The notes under the pieces: model-generated
What the model saw: only the letters and a program-made list of their open reading frames with translations
The model's database searches: none
What the model was told of the DNA's origin: nothing
NCBI RefSeq assembly: GCF_014856545.2
Contig: NZ_CP109811.1
Coordinates: 2,102,001 to 2,166,000, forward strand
DNA length: 64,000 bases
DNA from: Mesobacillus jeotgali
GTDB taxonomy: Bacteria; Bacillota; Bacilli; Bacillales; Cytobacillaceae
Direction of reading: 5' to 3'
In this document: positions 42,117 through 51,396 of the stretch, piece by piece
Layout of the letters: every line of letters begins with the position of its first letter
How positions within the stretch are numbered: the first letter of the stretch is position 1
Position numbers and translations under genes: made by a program

Positions 42117-43043
42117 GTGTCGGAAACAAAATTCGTAGACCTTCAAAAAGAACTTTTTAGTCTATTTGAGCTGGAGAAATATAATGAAATTCATGCACTA
42201 ATTGAAAGAGCACAGGGGGAATTTCCCGAAAGACTAAATAAAACAATCTTTTGGAGGGCTTGTGTATATTCTAGACAAGGAAACGAAGAGAACGCTATTG
42301 CAGTTTTAAAAGAAGGATTAAAAAAGGGAATATGGTGGAACCCTTTGACTTTAATTCGTGACCAAGATTTAAATAACCTCCAAAACATCGAAGAATTTAA
42401 AATGATAGTAAATGAGTGCAAGGATATCTTGGAAAATCATAAATATATTTCTCACCCACAACTGTTTACTTATGGAAATGAGAAATCAAATACAGGATTA
42501 TTTTCTTTGCATTGGCGGGGATCTAATGTAAAAGATTTCGCTCCTTATTGGTTTGACAATGGTTTGTTAGACGATTTTCTTTTTGCATTTCCGCAATCAT
42601 CTCAGGTCTTCGGATACAATGCTTATTGCTGGGACAATCAAAATATTGCCGTTGAAGAAATATCGGCATCATTCAGCGATTTCAAAGAAAAATATAATAC
42701 AGATCAGGATATTATTGCTGGTGCATCACAAGGCGGGAAATTAGCGATTGAATTAAGTTTAAATGGAAATATTCTTGGAACAAAAGGATTTATAGCAGTT
42801 ATTCCAGCCATTCAGGATGTGGCTTCCTTAGAAAGTTTACTAATGGGAAATGGAAATAAAATTAAGGGCTGCATTATCACTGGAGATAAAGATCCTTTTT
42901 ATAATAAAACTGTTGAATTAGTAAAACTTTTTGAGGAAAATAACGTTCAATGCAAATTGATAGTCAAAGAGGGTTTAGGCCACTTTTTCCCTGTTGATTT
43001 TACTGATTTGTTAAGAGAAGCCATTGAGTTCATCCACTCATAA
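42117..43043 (+). CDS. TPR plus alpha/beta hydrolase protein
   Basis: About 308 residues. The N-terminal part (about 10-95) is helical with a TPR-like repeat (RACVYSRQGNEENAIAVLKEGLKKG). The rest is an alpha/beta hydrolase with nucleophile elbow GASQGG near residue 198, acid in TGDKDPFY near 262 and the His in GLGHFFP near 292. The triad is complete, so an esterase or peptidase activity is likely; the substrate is unknown. The start is ambiguous: GAGGAG at 42101-42106 favours GTG 42117, while ATG 42099 overlaps it. Confidence 0.78.
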   Translation: MSETKFVDLQKELFSLFELEKYNEIHALIERAQGEFPERLNKTIFWRACVYSRQGNEENAIAVLKEGLKKGIWWNPLTLIRDQDLNNLQNIEEFKMIVNECKDILENHKYISHPQLFTYGNEKSNTGLFSLHWRGSNVKDFAPYWFDNGLLDDFLFAFPQSSQVFGYNAYCWDNQNIAVEEISASFSDFKEKYNTDQDIIAGASQGGKLAIELSLNGNILGTKGFIAVIPAIQDVASLESLLMGNGNKIKGCIITGDKDPFYNKTVELVKLFEENNVQCKLIVKEGLGHFFPVDFTDLLREAIEFIHS

Positions 43044-43225
43044 CATAAGAAGTAAATTTGATTTTTGAAATGAGTAATTACTTATTGTTGTAAAGGGTGA
43101 GTTTGGTATCCAGTAAAAATTAACACTATTTTGGGGATTACCTTATTCAACAAGCGAAACAAGTTAGATATACAAGTATCTAAAAAAGTGTAAAAGATAT
43201 TGTAGTTCCATACGGGGGTAATGAA

Positions 43226-43471
43226 TTGAGCAAAAGGACTAGTATGATAATTATTCGCTGTCTATGGACATTTTTCTTGTTTGGTTTATGGGTCATACTC
43301 TCTCAATTTAAAGGTTTGGATGGTCAGTGGTGGTCGATGTATAGGATGAATCCAGAAAAATATGGTCCATGGGCTTTAGAATTTTCAAATTCGAAAATAG
43401 TTATTTTCGCTTCTCTATCAATAATATCAGCATACTTCCTTACAAAATTTACGGGGGGAGAAAACACATAG
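43226..43471 (+). CDS. Small membrane protein
   Basis: This 81-residue protein from TTG 43226 has hydrophobic segments at about 7-25 and 56-72, joined by a Trp/Tyr-rich loop (QWWSMYRMNPEKYGPWALEF). GGGGG lies 8 bases before the TTG. A right-half trace of the dispersed element (ttaccttattcaacaagcgaaac) lies just upstream. No family is recognised. Confidence 0.6.
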   Translation: MSKRTSMIIIRCLWTFFLFGLWVILSQFKGLDGQWWSMYRMNPEKYGPWALEFSNSKIVIFASLSIISAYFLTKFTGGENT

Positions 43472-43595
43472 GAGTTTATATCTAGCGGACATTATGGTGG
43501 CTAGGAGAATTTAGAATTAACCTTCCCTGAAGATAGAGATTTCCTTATTAACTACATAACAAAGGCATTCCAGCCAATTAATTGTTCATTCAAAT

Positions 43596-43678
43596 GGGTG
43601 CGTTGAACCAAGATGAAGGATTAACGGCCTTTTTTGTTGAACTCCTTATTTAACGAACGGAGTTTGATTGAAGAACAA
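43596..43678 (+). repeat. Dispersed two-hairpin element
   Basis: gggtgcgttgaaccaagatgaaggattaacggcctttttt is followed by gttgaactccttatttaacgaacggagtttgattgaagaac. Both halves are present, and the next gene starts about 30 bases after the element. Confidence 0.85.
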
Positions 43679-43708
43679 TATAGGAACAGAGCAATGGAGG
43701 AAACTAAA

Positions 43709-44557
43709 GTGAAAATTGAATTTTTAGGAACTGCTGGTCCAATGGCTGTTCCAAGACCTTTGTGTAAATGTGAGGTTTGCCACCAAGCAAGAGAAGAGGG
43801 TGTTCCATACAGTCGATCTTGCCCTAGCCTATTTTTACACGGACCTAATCTTTTATTTGACACCTCAGAAGATATAAATATGCAAATAAATCGTTCACAA
43901 ATTACAGAAATAAACGGACTATTTTACTCACATTGGCATCCAGACCACGTTATGGGGAGAAGAGTATTGGAACAGTTAAACGCAAATTATGTCAATCACC
44001 CACCAATGAATACAAGAACTAATGTATTCCTCCCTGAACAAGTAGGAAATGATATTAAACGTTTTCTAGGAACTGGAGACCATCTTGAATTCTTAAACAA
44101 CAAGGGGTACATAAAAATTCATATTATAGCAGATGGGAATACTGTGAATTTTAATGATGTAGAAGTAACACCTTTTAGATTGGCTGAAAATTATGCTTAT
44201 GGATTTTTGGTACAGGATTCAGATAACAAAATCTTGATTATTCCTGACGAACTGAGTAACTGGGCCCCTGATAATAGTTTTGATGGGCTAGACCTCGCAA
44301 TTTTACCGATTGGTGTATTAGAATATCACCCTTCTACTGGAGAGAGATTTGTTGATGTAAATCATCCAGTTTTAAAAAAAGAATGTAGATTTTCTGAGAC
44401 AATTGAAATTATAAAAAAACTTAATCCGAAAAAAACTTTGCTTACCCACATAAATGGCTTTAGTTTCGATGATTTAAAGGCTTTAGAAGATAGACTAAAG
44501 TTGGAGGGTCTGAATATTGAAATTGCCTACGATACTTTATTAGTTGATGTAGAGTAG
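43709..44557 (+). CDS. PhnP-like MBL-fold hydrolase
   Basis: This 282-residue metallo-hydrolase opens MKIEFLGTAGPMAVPRP, followed by a zinc-binding CKCEVCHQAREEG segment. The active-site motif YSHWHPDHVMGR near residue 68 is the usual HxHxDH, and THINGF near the end provides the last His. The Cys-rich insert is characteristic of PhnP-type phosphodiesterases. The substrate may be a cyclic phosphate or nucleotide. GTG 43709 follows GGAGGA by about 9 bases. Frame extension to 43634 overlaps the dispersed element and is unlikely. Confidence 0.82.
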   Translation: MKIEFLGTAGPMAVPRPLCKCEVCHQAREEGVPYSRSCPSLFLHGPNLLFDTSEDINMQINRSQITEINGLFYSHWHPDHVMGRRVLEQLNANYVNHPPMNTRTNVFLPEQVGNDIKRFLGTGDHLEFLNNKGYIKIHIIADGNTVNFNDVEVTPFRLAENYAYGFLVQDSDNKILIIPDELSNWAPDNSFDGLDLAILPIGVLEYHPSTGERFVDVNHPVLKKECRFSETIEIIKKLNPKKTLLTHINGFSFDDLKALEDRLKLEGLNIEIAYDTLLVDVE

Positions 44558-44581
44558 TCATACATTCTTTGTTGGGCTATC

Positions 44582-44660
44582 GGGTGCGTTGATCCAGGAA
44601 GGATCATGCATCTTTTTTATTGAATTCCTTATTGAACTATAGAATCAGGATATTTTAAAA
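44582..44660 (+). repeat. Dispersed two-hairpin element
   Basis: gggtgcgttgatccaggaaggatcatgcatctttttt is followed by attgaattccttattgaactatagaatcaggatatttt. Both halves are present after the PhnP-like gene. Confidence 0.85.
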
Positions 44661-44708
44661 AGACTTTAAGATGTTAAGGTTAGCAATTGGATATATGGGG
44701 GGATACAA

Positions 44709-45167
44709 GTGCATATAAGAAATTCTGCAAAAGCTATTATTATTAGGGAAGACAAAGTATTATTAACCAAAAACCAAGATGAAGATGGATATTTTTATCT
44801 TTTTCCTGGTGGAGGACAAGAACACGGTGAAACAATTCATCAAACATTAATACGAGAGTGTATTGAGGAAATTGGGCAACAAATAGAAATTGGACAACTA
44901 CTCCATATTCGTGAGTATATAGGGAAGAATCACGAATATTCGGCGGTAGATTTCAATATTCATCAAGTTGAATATTACTTTAATTGCAAAGTAATAACGG
45001 AAAACCATCAAAAACCAACTAATCCTGATAGCCTTCAGGTAGGAATCGAATGGATACTTATTAACAATTTACTACAATATAGAGTTTATCCTAAACAGTT
45101 AAGAGAGTATATTGTTAAGCATTTTAATAACGTAATATCTCCAGTTTATTTAGGAGATGTTAATTGA
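44709..45167 (+). CDS. NUDIX hydrolase
   Basis: This 152-residue protein has a Nudix box GGGQEHGETIHQTL...RECIEEIG (about residues 36-58), with the metal-binding Glu residues in place. It would hydrolyse a nucleoside diphosphate linked to another group; the substrate is not predictable. It starts at GTG 44709, about 4 bases after a GGGGGG run. A 15-bp inverted repeat follows the stop. Confidence 0.85.
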   Translation: MHIRNSAKAIIIREDKVLLTKNQDEDGYFYLFPGGGQEHGETIHQTLIRECIEEIGQQIEIGQLLHIREYIGKNHEYSAVDFNIHQVEYYFNCKVITENHQKPTNPDSLQVGIEWILINNLLQYRVYPKQLREYIVKHFNNVISPVYLGDVN

Positions 45168-45175
45168 GAACCTAT

Positions 45176-45223
45176 TCAACAAATGGTGCAATAATGCTAC
45201 TGGACCAATGCACCATTTGTTGA
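45176..45223. repeat. Perfect 15-bp inverted repeat
   Basis: TCAACAAATGGTGCA (45176-45190) pairs perfectly with TGCACCATTTGTTGA (45209-45223) across an 18-base loop. No T-run follows, so it is a long hairpin rather than a standard terminator. Its arm begins like the attcaac half of the dispersed element. Confidence 0.7.
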
Positions 45224-45420
45224 CGTTCACGGGTACGGTAATCCAATAATAAGAAAGTCATGTATACGTACATTGTGAAGAAATGTACTTAACCCGGGCA
45301 AGATGATGTAGTTGGAGATCCTATTTTTATAGAAAGCTATCAGAAAGGAACAGTTGTTGAGTTATACCAAAAATCGGAAATATATAATAGAAAATAAATT
45401 TCATATAGAGGTGGAATTAT

Positions 45421-46383
45421 ATGCCTAAAATTGACAATATGTTAGCAATTCTATGGATGCTTCGTTCAGGTGAAAAAATTACTGCAAAACAAATTTCAGA
45501 AAAGTTAGAGATGAATATAAGGACTGTGTATCGTTATATTGATACAATTTCAACAAGTGGGGTACCTATAATTTCAGAACCAGGACATAACGGTGGATAC
45601 ACTTTATTGAACAATTTTATTGATGCTCCTCTTTTTTTTGATTTTGAGGAGCAAACTTCACTTTTTCACGCTGCTGTTTTTGCAGAAGAAGCCGGATATT
45701 ATGGAGGTGAAGCACTAAATAGGGCCATTTCAAAGCTAAGTAAATACTCAAATCAAGAGCAGGAAACAAAGATAAACCAACATTTAGCTAGTCTCGAAGT
45801 AATAAGTCGATTAAGTTCACCCTCTATGGACCCTTTTTTGAAGGAGTTGGAGCAGGCCGTTGCTGACGGGTATTCCGTAAAAATTCTTTACCATAAAAGT
45901 GGCGAAAAGCAATTAAATTATAGATTGGTCGATCCGTACAGAATTATCTTTTGGAATAATAAGTGGTATGTGATTGGATTTTGTCAACTTAGGAATGATA
46001 TCCGTAGTTTTAGAGTAAATCGAATTGAAAGTCTAATGCTAACCGAAAATAAGTTTAGCCGGCCAGAAAATTTTTCAGCACGTGAATTTTTTATAAAAAG
46101 TCTTCTCCCCACTATAGAAGATAAGGAAGGGATTATTTCTTTGGTTATTAATGGGGATAAAAGTGTATTGGCTGATATTTGCCAACATTGGTTTTTAGGA
46201 CATTATTTACAAGAACGGACTTCAAATCAAGCAGTTTTTCTTCTTGAAAAAGATATAATACATACATATGTACCTTATTTACTTTTACCGTACAATAAAT
46301 CTATTAAAGTTATTGAGCCAATAAGTCTTAAGAAAAGACTTATTGAAGTTCTGTCGGAATTAATAAAATTTCATCAAGTATGA
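45421..46383 (+). CDS. YafY/DeoR-type HTH regulator with WYL domain
   Basis: This 320-residue protein has an N-terminal winged helix (about 8-65; ITAKQISEKLEMNIRTVYRYIDTIS) and a WYL domain (about 145-230) with NNKWYVIGFC and FRVNRIESL. WYL domains bind nucleotides or nucleic acid and often regulate defence or stress genes. It is followed 75 bases downstream by a DJ-1/PfpI gene, with a terminator between them, so control may be local (inference). AGGTGG lies 7 bases before the ATG. Confidence 0.87.
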   Translation: MPKIDNMLAILWMLRSGEKITAKQISEKLEMNIRTVYRYIDTISTSGVPIISEPGHNGGYTLLNNFIDAPLFFDFEEQTSLFHAAVFAEEAGYYGGEALNRAISKLSKYSNQEQETKINQHLASLEVISRLSSPSMDPFLKELEQAVADGYSVKILYHKSGEKQLNYRLVDPYRIIFWNNKWYVIGFCQLRNDIRSFRVNRIESLMLTENKFSRPENFSAREFFIKSLLPTIEDKEGIISLVINGDKSVLADICQHWFLGHYLQERTSNQAVFLLEKDIIHTYVPYLLLPYNKSIKVIEPISLKKRLIEVLSELIKFHQV

Positions 46384-46384
46384 T

Positions 46385-46419
46385 AACTTCCCTGACGTTA
46401 ACTGTCAGGGAAGTTTTAT
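46385..46419 (+). terminator. Terminator after the WYL gene
   Basis: AACTTCCCTGAC (46385-46396) pairs with GTCAGGGAAGTT (46404-46415), followed by a short T-run. Confidence 0.88.
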
Positions 46420-46457
46420 TATAATAGCTATATCAATTGTGATTGGAGTGTTATTGG

Positions 46458-47090
46458 ATGAAAACAAAAAAAGTTTTTCTATATGTATTTAATACAATGT
46501 CGGACTGGGAATATGGATATTTAATTGCTGAACTAAACTCAGGAAGATATTTCAAGAAAGATTTAGCACCTTTAAAAGTAATTACAGTAGGAGCTAATAA
46601 AGAAGTGATTACGACTATGGGAGGACTGAGCATAAAACCTGATATTTCCCTTGATGAATGTACTCTTGAGAATAAAGATCTTTTAATTTTACCAGGAGGG
46701 ACTACCTGGAGTGAAGAAATTCATCAACCTATCTTGGTAAGAATTGGCCAAGCTTTAAAGCTTGGTACTATTATTGCTGCAATTTGTGGTGCAACTGAGG
46801 CCCTTGCAAATATGGGATACTTAGATACCAGAAAGCATACAAGTAATAATTTACAATACACTAAAATGGCATGTCCTAACTATAAAGGAGAAAAGTTTTA
46901 TGAGGTGGGAACTGCGGTATCTGATGCGAATTTAGTTACTGCATCAGGAATAGCTCCTCTGGAATTTGCGAAGGAAGTACTGAAAAAATTAGATGTATTT
47001 GCACCAGATACATTACATTCATGGTATAACCTAAATAAGACTCATAAACCTGAATACTACTTCCAATTAATGAATTCAATAAATAGCTGA
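46458..47090 (+). CDS. DJ-1/PfpI family protein (class I glutamine-amidotransferase-like)
   Basis: This 210-residue protein has the DJ-1/PfpI fold. LLILPGGTTWSEE supplies the acid, AAICGATEALA near residue 110 carries the nucleophile Cys, and HTSNN follows. Members act as chaperones, proteases or deglycases and are induced by stress. No signal sequence is present. ATG 46458 is supported by TTGGAG upstream. It is probably co-regulated with the preceding WYL regulator (inference). Confidence 0.85.
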   Translation: MKTKKVFLYVFNTMSDWEYGYLIAELNSGRYFKKDLAPLKVITVGANKEVITTMGGLSIKPDISLDECTLENKDLLILPGGTTWSEEIHQPILVRIGQALKLGTIIAAICGATEALANMGYLDTRKHTSNNLQYTKMACPNYKGEKFYEVGTAVSDANLVTASGIAPLEFAKEVLKKLDVFAPDTLHSWYNLNKTHKPEYYFQLMNSINS

Positions 47091-47494
47091 GCTAAAATAT
47101 CAACTTTGCAGTTTTATATTAGTTCAAATAAATGAAGTAACTGAAAAGCTCACTTTCTCTATTTTGTTTTGCAGAGAAGTTGGGCTTTTTATTTTGGGAT
47201 TTCCTTATCGTTGTAAATCCGCATTTCCTGACGCTTCCCCTTATTGAAGATATGTGCAACATTCCTGAAGTTTGTTGATCATCATTCAATAATAAGATGC
47301 TTTTCTTTAGTTAGAAGGCGTATTTTTTATTTGCTACTACAAAAATATATTGAACAATTTTACTTATGCAAAGGTACGATGGATTCAGGCACTTTTTTGC
47401 CGTATTCCTTATTGAAACGTAAATTAATTAAAAAGGAAAAATTATCTAATTTGTCGAAGTGTAAGATAATAGGTTTGGTGAAGGAGATTAGTCG
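47091..47494. other. 404-base gap with terminator and element remnants
   Basis: The terminator agctcactttctct...agagaagttgggctttttatt (about 47148-47192) ends the DJ-1 gene. Right-half traces of the dispersed element follow (gggatttccttatcg near 47200, and caggcacttttttgccgtattccttattgaaacg near 47386-47420). The short open frame at 47244-47498 has no ribosome binding site and overlaps these remnants. Confidence 0.6.
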
Positions 47495-47958
47495 ATGAAT
47501 TATATAAAAGAGATGCGGCGGTATATTGGGCACGAAACTCTGTTAACAGTTGGGTGCGGAATTATAATAGAGGAAAATGATCAGATTTTATTGCAACATC
47601 GAAGGGATGAAGACAATTGGTGTATTCCTGGGGGCTTATGGAAATAGGAGAAACTTTTGAAGAGACCGCCAAGAGAGAGGCTTTTGAAGAAACAGGATTA
47701 CGAGTTATGAACTTACACCTATTTGGAATCTATTCAGGAGAGAAATGTTTTGTTCAATATCCCAATGGAGATAAGGTCTTTAGTGTTCAAATCATTTTCA
47801 AAGCTACACATTATACTGGGGAATTAAAACAAAAGGGTAATGAAAGCAGGGAACATCGATTTTTCAGGAAGACGGAACTTCCTTCTAACTTAAATCCACG
47901 TCAAAAACCTTTTATTAAGGATTGGGCAGAAGGGAGAAAATACCCGATTATAAAATAA
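47495..47958 (+). pseudogene. NUDIX hydrolase, one-base deletion
   Basis: The first 48 codons from ATG 47495 (good AAGGAG, 9 bases upstream) read to DNWCIPGG-LWK and stop at TAG 47645-47647. The next frame continues LMEIGETFEETAKREAFEETGL, which completes the Nudix box, through to KYPIIK at 47958. Inserting one A after GGCTTA near 47637 restores a 154-residue protein (464 bases present, 465 needed). If functional it would hydrolyse NDP-X compounds. Confidence 0.88.
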
Positions 47959-48087
47959 GGGTTTGTCTTATTTTCTACATAATGGTTACAAAAGCGACTG
48001 ATTCGGTTTTGGGCCGTCTTTGATTGCATTAAAGAAGCCGCAGTTTGTTAAAAACATAAAACAAATACATAAAAGAGGGGGATTATT

Positions 48088-48519
48088 ATGGTGCAAAGTA
48101 CACAACAAATTTACACACCACCAAAACATTTTGTTTCAGCAGCAACTATTGTAATCAATGAAGAAAATGAAATTTTGTTAATTAAGGGACCTAGTAGAGG
48201 ATGGGAAATGCCAGGTGGAATAGTAGAAGAAGGTGAGTCTTTGAAAGATGCAGCAGTAAGAGAAACTAAAGAGGAATCTGGTATTGATATTGAAGTTCTG
48301 AAATTCTGTGGAATCTTTCAGAATGTGAACAAATCAATCTGTAATACGTTGTTTTTGGCTAAGCCAATCGGAGGAGAATTAACAACTTCATCAGAGAGTT
48401 TAGAAGTAGGGTTCTATCCAATTGAGAAAGCATTAGAAATGGTAACCGTGGGAAACTTTAAGCAAAGAATTGAATACTGTTCTGATAATAGCAAACACCC
48501 ATTTTATATAGAATTTTAG
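48088..48519 (+). CDS. NUDIX hydrolase
   Basis: This 143-residue protein has Nudix box GGIVEEGESLKDAAVRETKEESG (about residues 43-65) with all metal-binding residues. The region GWEMPGG marks the usual strand before the box. It is the third Nudix locus within 4 kb, next to a broken one. GAGGGGG precedes the ATG by 7 bases. The substrate is unknown. Confidence 0.88.
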   Translation: MVQSTQQIYTPPKHFVSAATIVINEENEILLIKGPSRGWEMPGGIVEEGESLKDAAVRETKEESGIDIEVLKFCGIFQNVNKSICNTLFLAKPIGGELTTSSESLEVGFYPIEKALEMVTVGNFKQRIEYCSDNSKHPFYIEF

Positions 48520-48677
48520 ATAGAAGGAAATAAGGAATTACAGTATTGCTTATTAAAGTAAGAGTGCAAGATATATAATGCAATTTGGAAGCGTTTTGTC
48601 CTAATAAAGGGTTTGTACAATAACAAGAATTTATCGAATTTAACATAAGGACTTAATAGATTTGAAGGGGAAATTTA

Positions 48678-49547
48678 ATGGCTGCATACAATAAAACAAT
48701 ATTAGAATTAGTCCAATTTGATCAATCTGATATCAAATCTTTGATTGACTTGTCTGCATCAGTTGGCTGGGATTATGATGAATATGAAATTAAAACTGTA
48801 ATGTCATCTGGTAAAATATATGGGCATAAAAATGCTGAAGGGAAAATTGTGTCTACTGCTGCTGTAATTCATTATGATAATTATTTAGCTTCTATTGGTA
48901 TGGTGATTGTTAATAAAGAATATAGAGGCTTAGGATTAGGGAAGGAGGCAACACAAAAATGTATAGATTTAGCTTCAAGTAACGCTTCAATTATGTTAAT
49001 TGCAACTGATGAAGGGAAACCCTTATATGAAAAAATGGGTTTTAGAACAGTAGATCATGTTCATAAGTATCTTTGTAATAACTATACAGCTCCTAAACTA
49101 TTAACTACCAGTGTTGTATCCTTTGAAAAATTCAGTGAGAAGGATTTACCCGAAATTTTAAATTTAGATAAGGCTGCCTTTGGAGATAAAAGAAGAAATT
49201 TTCTTCAGAATAGGATAAATCAATCAGAACAATGCTTAGTTGTAAAAGATAGTAATGCAAACATTATTGGTTTTGGTATATCAATTTTAGGACCAATAAA
49301 CCTAATATTGGGACCTATTGTTGCATCTGATACTCAAACAGCAGCTTTAATACTAAATAGGTTAGCTTTTGGATATCAAGGGAAATTAAGGATTGATGTG
49401 CCTTCAGGTAATGAAGAGTTTATGTTGTTTTTGGAGCAAGCAGGATTTATAAAAGCTGGTATACCTCCAATAATGGTGATTAATTCTGTTAATATGCCAC
49501 CTAGAAACAAAACATTATTCGGAATTGCTGCCCAAATTTTCGGATAA
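48678..49547 (+). CDS. Tandem GNAT acetyltransferase
   Basis: This 289-residue protein has two GNAT halves. The first (about 1-130) has a full acetyl-CoA loop, IGMVIVNKEYRGLGLGKEATQK. The second (about 145-285) has a weaker one with LGPIVASDTQTAALILNRL. The first half is presumably catalytic and the second may bind substrate. AAGGGGA precedes the ATG by 8 bases. Confidence 0.83.
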   Translation: MAAYNKTILELVQFDQSDIKSLIDLSASVGWDYDEYEIKTVMSSGKIYGHKNAEGKIVSTAAVIHYDNYLASIGMVIVNKEYRGLGLGKEATQKCIDLASSNASIMLIATDEGKPLYEKMGFRTVDHVHKYLCNNYTAPKLLTTSVVSFEKFSEKDLPEILNLDKAAFGDKRRNFLQNRINQSEQCLVVKDSNANIIGFGISILGPINLILGPIVASDTQTAALILNRLAFGYQGKLRIDVPSGNEEFMLFLEQAGFIKAGIPPIMVINSVNMPPRNKTLFGIAAQIFG

Positions 49548-49663
49548 AAAATATAGTCCTAATTAATCTTACGGGAGAGCAGAATAAGAGATTTTAATGT
49601 AACATAGTATCATTTGTGGTAAAATATGTTATTAGTACAAGCCCGAAAGTATTAGGAAGTTTT

Positions 49664-50023
49664 ATGATGAAAAGGAAAATAGTTTTGATTACTGTTTTTG
49701 CAGGAGCTTTAGCATTATCAAACGGTTTTACGAAAGACCTGGAAAGCACAAAGGTATCTGCACAAACATCAAACGTAAAAATTGGACAAACAGCCACTAA
49801 TAACGGAGATCAATACAGAGTTATATCAGTTGGAGAGCAAAATCGAAGAGAAGGTTATGAAGCTGAAGGAAAAATTTCTATTACAAATATATCAATTGAA
49901 GAACAGAATATGGTGGAAAAGAGTTCAGCTAAACAAGGATTTCTTCCACAAGAAAATGGGACAGGTTTCTTTTTTCTAAAGGAAAATAAAATTAACACTC
50001 TACTATTCAACAAGGATTGCTAG
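49664..50023 (+). CDS. Exported protein of unknown function
   Basis: This 119-residue protein begins MMKRKIVL with a hydrophobic signal segment (about 5-22) and a likely cleavage site before residue 30. The mature part contains VKIGQTATNNGDQYRVISVGEQNR, resembling the start of small beta-sandwich (DUF4352-like) exported proteins, but it ends early after the FLKENKINTLL segment. The last codons overlap a ctattcaacaaggattgc trace of the dispersed element, so the original C-terminus may have been lost. Confidence 0.6.
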   Translation: MMKRKIVLITVFAGALALSNGFTKDLESTKVSAQTSNVKIGQTATNNGDQYRVISVGEQNRREGYEAEGKISITNISIEEQNMVEKSSAKQGFLPQENGTGFFFLKENKINTLLFNKDC

Positions 50024-50140
50024 ATGTAACAAAGGAGCTGTCAATTATGGCAGCTTTTCTTGTATCACGAACGAAGGAGTTTAGTTGAAGAATGAATCTA
50101 TAAAATACCTTGGCTTGAGCCCAAATGAGGGGGTAATTAA

Positions 50141-50524
50141 ATGAAAAAGGTTGAATTTATACTAGGTATAGCAATAGTTATTATAGCTGTGTTCATAATT
50201 GAAAATAAATTATACTATCCCTCTCTTCCAATAGAGAATTTATCAGCAAAAGAAGCAATTGATAAACTAAAAGAATCGGAAAGTAAAATAGCAGAAATTG
50301 CAGTAGAAGGCGATTCTATTTGGTATATCATAAGTAGTGAGAACCAAGGTATATCGAGTGCTGATGAATATATAAAACAATTGATTGGTTCAAATGGATG
50401 GGAATTTAAAGATAAAGATGGTGCTGGTCTGTTCTTTGAAAAAGACGGAAGGAGATTAATTGCCACCACTCAAATGTGGACTGGAAATTATGTTCTTGTT
50501 AAAATCCCAGATGATTTTAAATAG
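50141..50524 (+). CDS. Membrane-anchored protein of unknown function
   Basis: This 127-residue protein has one N-terminal hydrophobic helix (about 5-21) and a soluble outer part with an alpha/beta look (KEAIDKLKESESKIAEIAVEG; GWEFKDKDGAGLFFEKDGRRLI). GAGGGGG precedes the ATG by 7 bases. A dispersed element follows the stop. No family is recognised. Confidence 0.65.
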   Translation: MKKVEFILGIAIVIIAVFIIENKLYYPSLPIENLSAKEAIDKLKESESKIAEIAVEGDSIWYIISSENQGISSADEYIKQLIGSNGWEFKDKDGAGLFFEKDGRRLIATTQMWTGNYVLVKIPDDFK

Positions 50525-50552
50525 TTTTGAGAGGTTTTTGATCAAACTAAAC

Positions 50553-50609
50553 GGGTGCGTTGATACAGGGAAGGATTAATCTTGTTGAATTCCAACATAA
50601 GATGCAGGT
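50553..50609 (+). repeat. Dispersed element, shortened copy
   Basis: gggtgcgttgatacagggaaggattaat lacks the T-run and is followed directly by cttgttgaattccaacataagatgcagg. The same gggtgcgttgat motif recurs at 50644-50655, just in front of the next start codon. Confidence 0.75.
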
Positions 50610-50657
50610 TAGTAATCAAATTTTTAAATCTAATATGCGGAAGGGTGCGTTGATTAA

Positions 50658-51215
50658 TTGAAAAGATTTTTATCAATTGTTATTTATCTTTCTTCATTTA
50701 TAGTAGTCTTGCTAGGGTGTAGCGAGGTAAAACAGGAGGATTTACAAACAAAACAGATAGTGACAGAAGGGGATTTTATTTATCGTCTTGTGACAGAAGA
50801 ATCAGAGTATAAAGAGAATGGGCCAATAAGGCTTATCGCTGAATTAGAATATGTGGGTGATAAAGAAGAAGTTCTTATCTCGCATGCAGCCTCTCCATTC
50901 TCATTTTCCATGGTCGAAACAACAAGGGATTATAAAATAAGCTATCCTATGGCAGAGCCAGAGATAGAGACTGTTATTCGAAAAGGCAAACCATTAAGAA
51001 AGGAATATACAGGCGGAGCTGGCGCTTATAGTGCGGAAGATAAAAAGAACTATGTTACATTCATTCAAAAAATTATGAAAAAAGAGTTTCCGAATGGTCA
51101 TTACATCGTTAATGGTCTTGCGAGTTATACGGTTTTAGAGAATGAGGAAACAGGTCAGGAGAAGGATTTTAACTTAAAAGCTCGAGTTGAGTTTAGAGTT
51201 AAATCCTCGAATTAG
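50658..51215 (+). CDS. Lipoprotein of unknown function
   Basis: This 185-residue protein from TTG 50658 has a signal sequence ending LLGC. The mature part is beta-rich (IRLIAELEYVGDKEEVLIS; KARVEFRVK) and looks like an immunoglobulin-like or intracellular-proteinase-inhibitor (BsuPI-like) domain. The leader gggtgcgttgattaa in front of the start is a second fragment of the dispersed element, so part of the translation-initiation region was supplied by the repeat. Confidence 0.7.
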   Translation: MKRFLSIVIYLSSFIVVLLGCSEVKQEDLQTKQIVTEGDFIYRLVTEESEYKENGPIRLIAELEYVGDKEEVLISHAASPFSFSMVETTRDYKISYPMAEPEIETVIRKGKPLRKEYTGGAGAYSAEDKKNYVTFIQKIMKKEFPNGHYIVNGLASYTVLENEETGQEKDFNLKARVEFRVKSSN

Positions 51216-51396
51216 ACTGTAGTAAGTAGCTGAAGCAAAATAAGGATATGTTCGTAAACTTATTCAACTAAGATTCGTGCTGCCCTTCAACGGCGACATT
51301 TTTGTTATTTAGCTATCGATGCAGTTTAGTGCAATAAGGATGGACATTGATGCCGAAATGAAATCAGTTACTTAATTATTGAAGGAAGGTATTATC

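Noticed and set aside
47244..47498. 84-codon open frame upstream of the broken NUDIX gene
   Set aside because: No ribosome binding site, unlikely composition, and overlap with remnants of the dispersed element.
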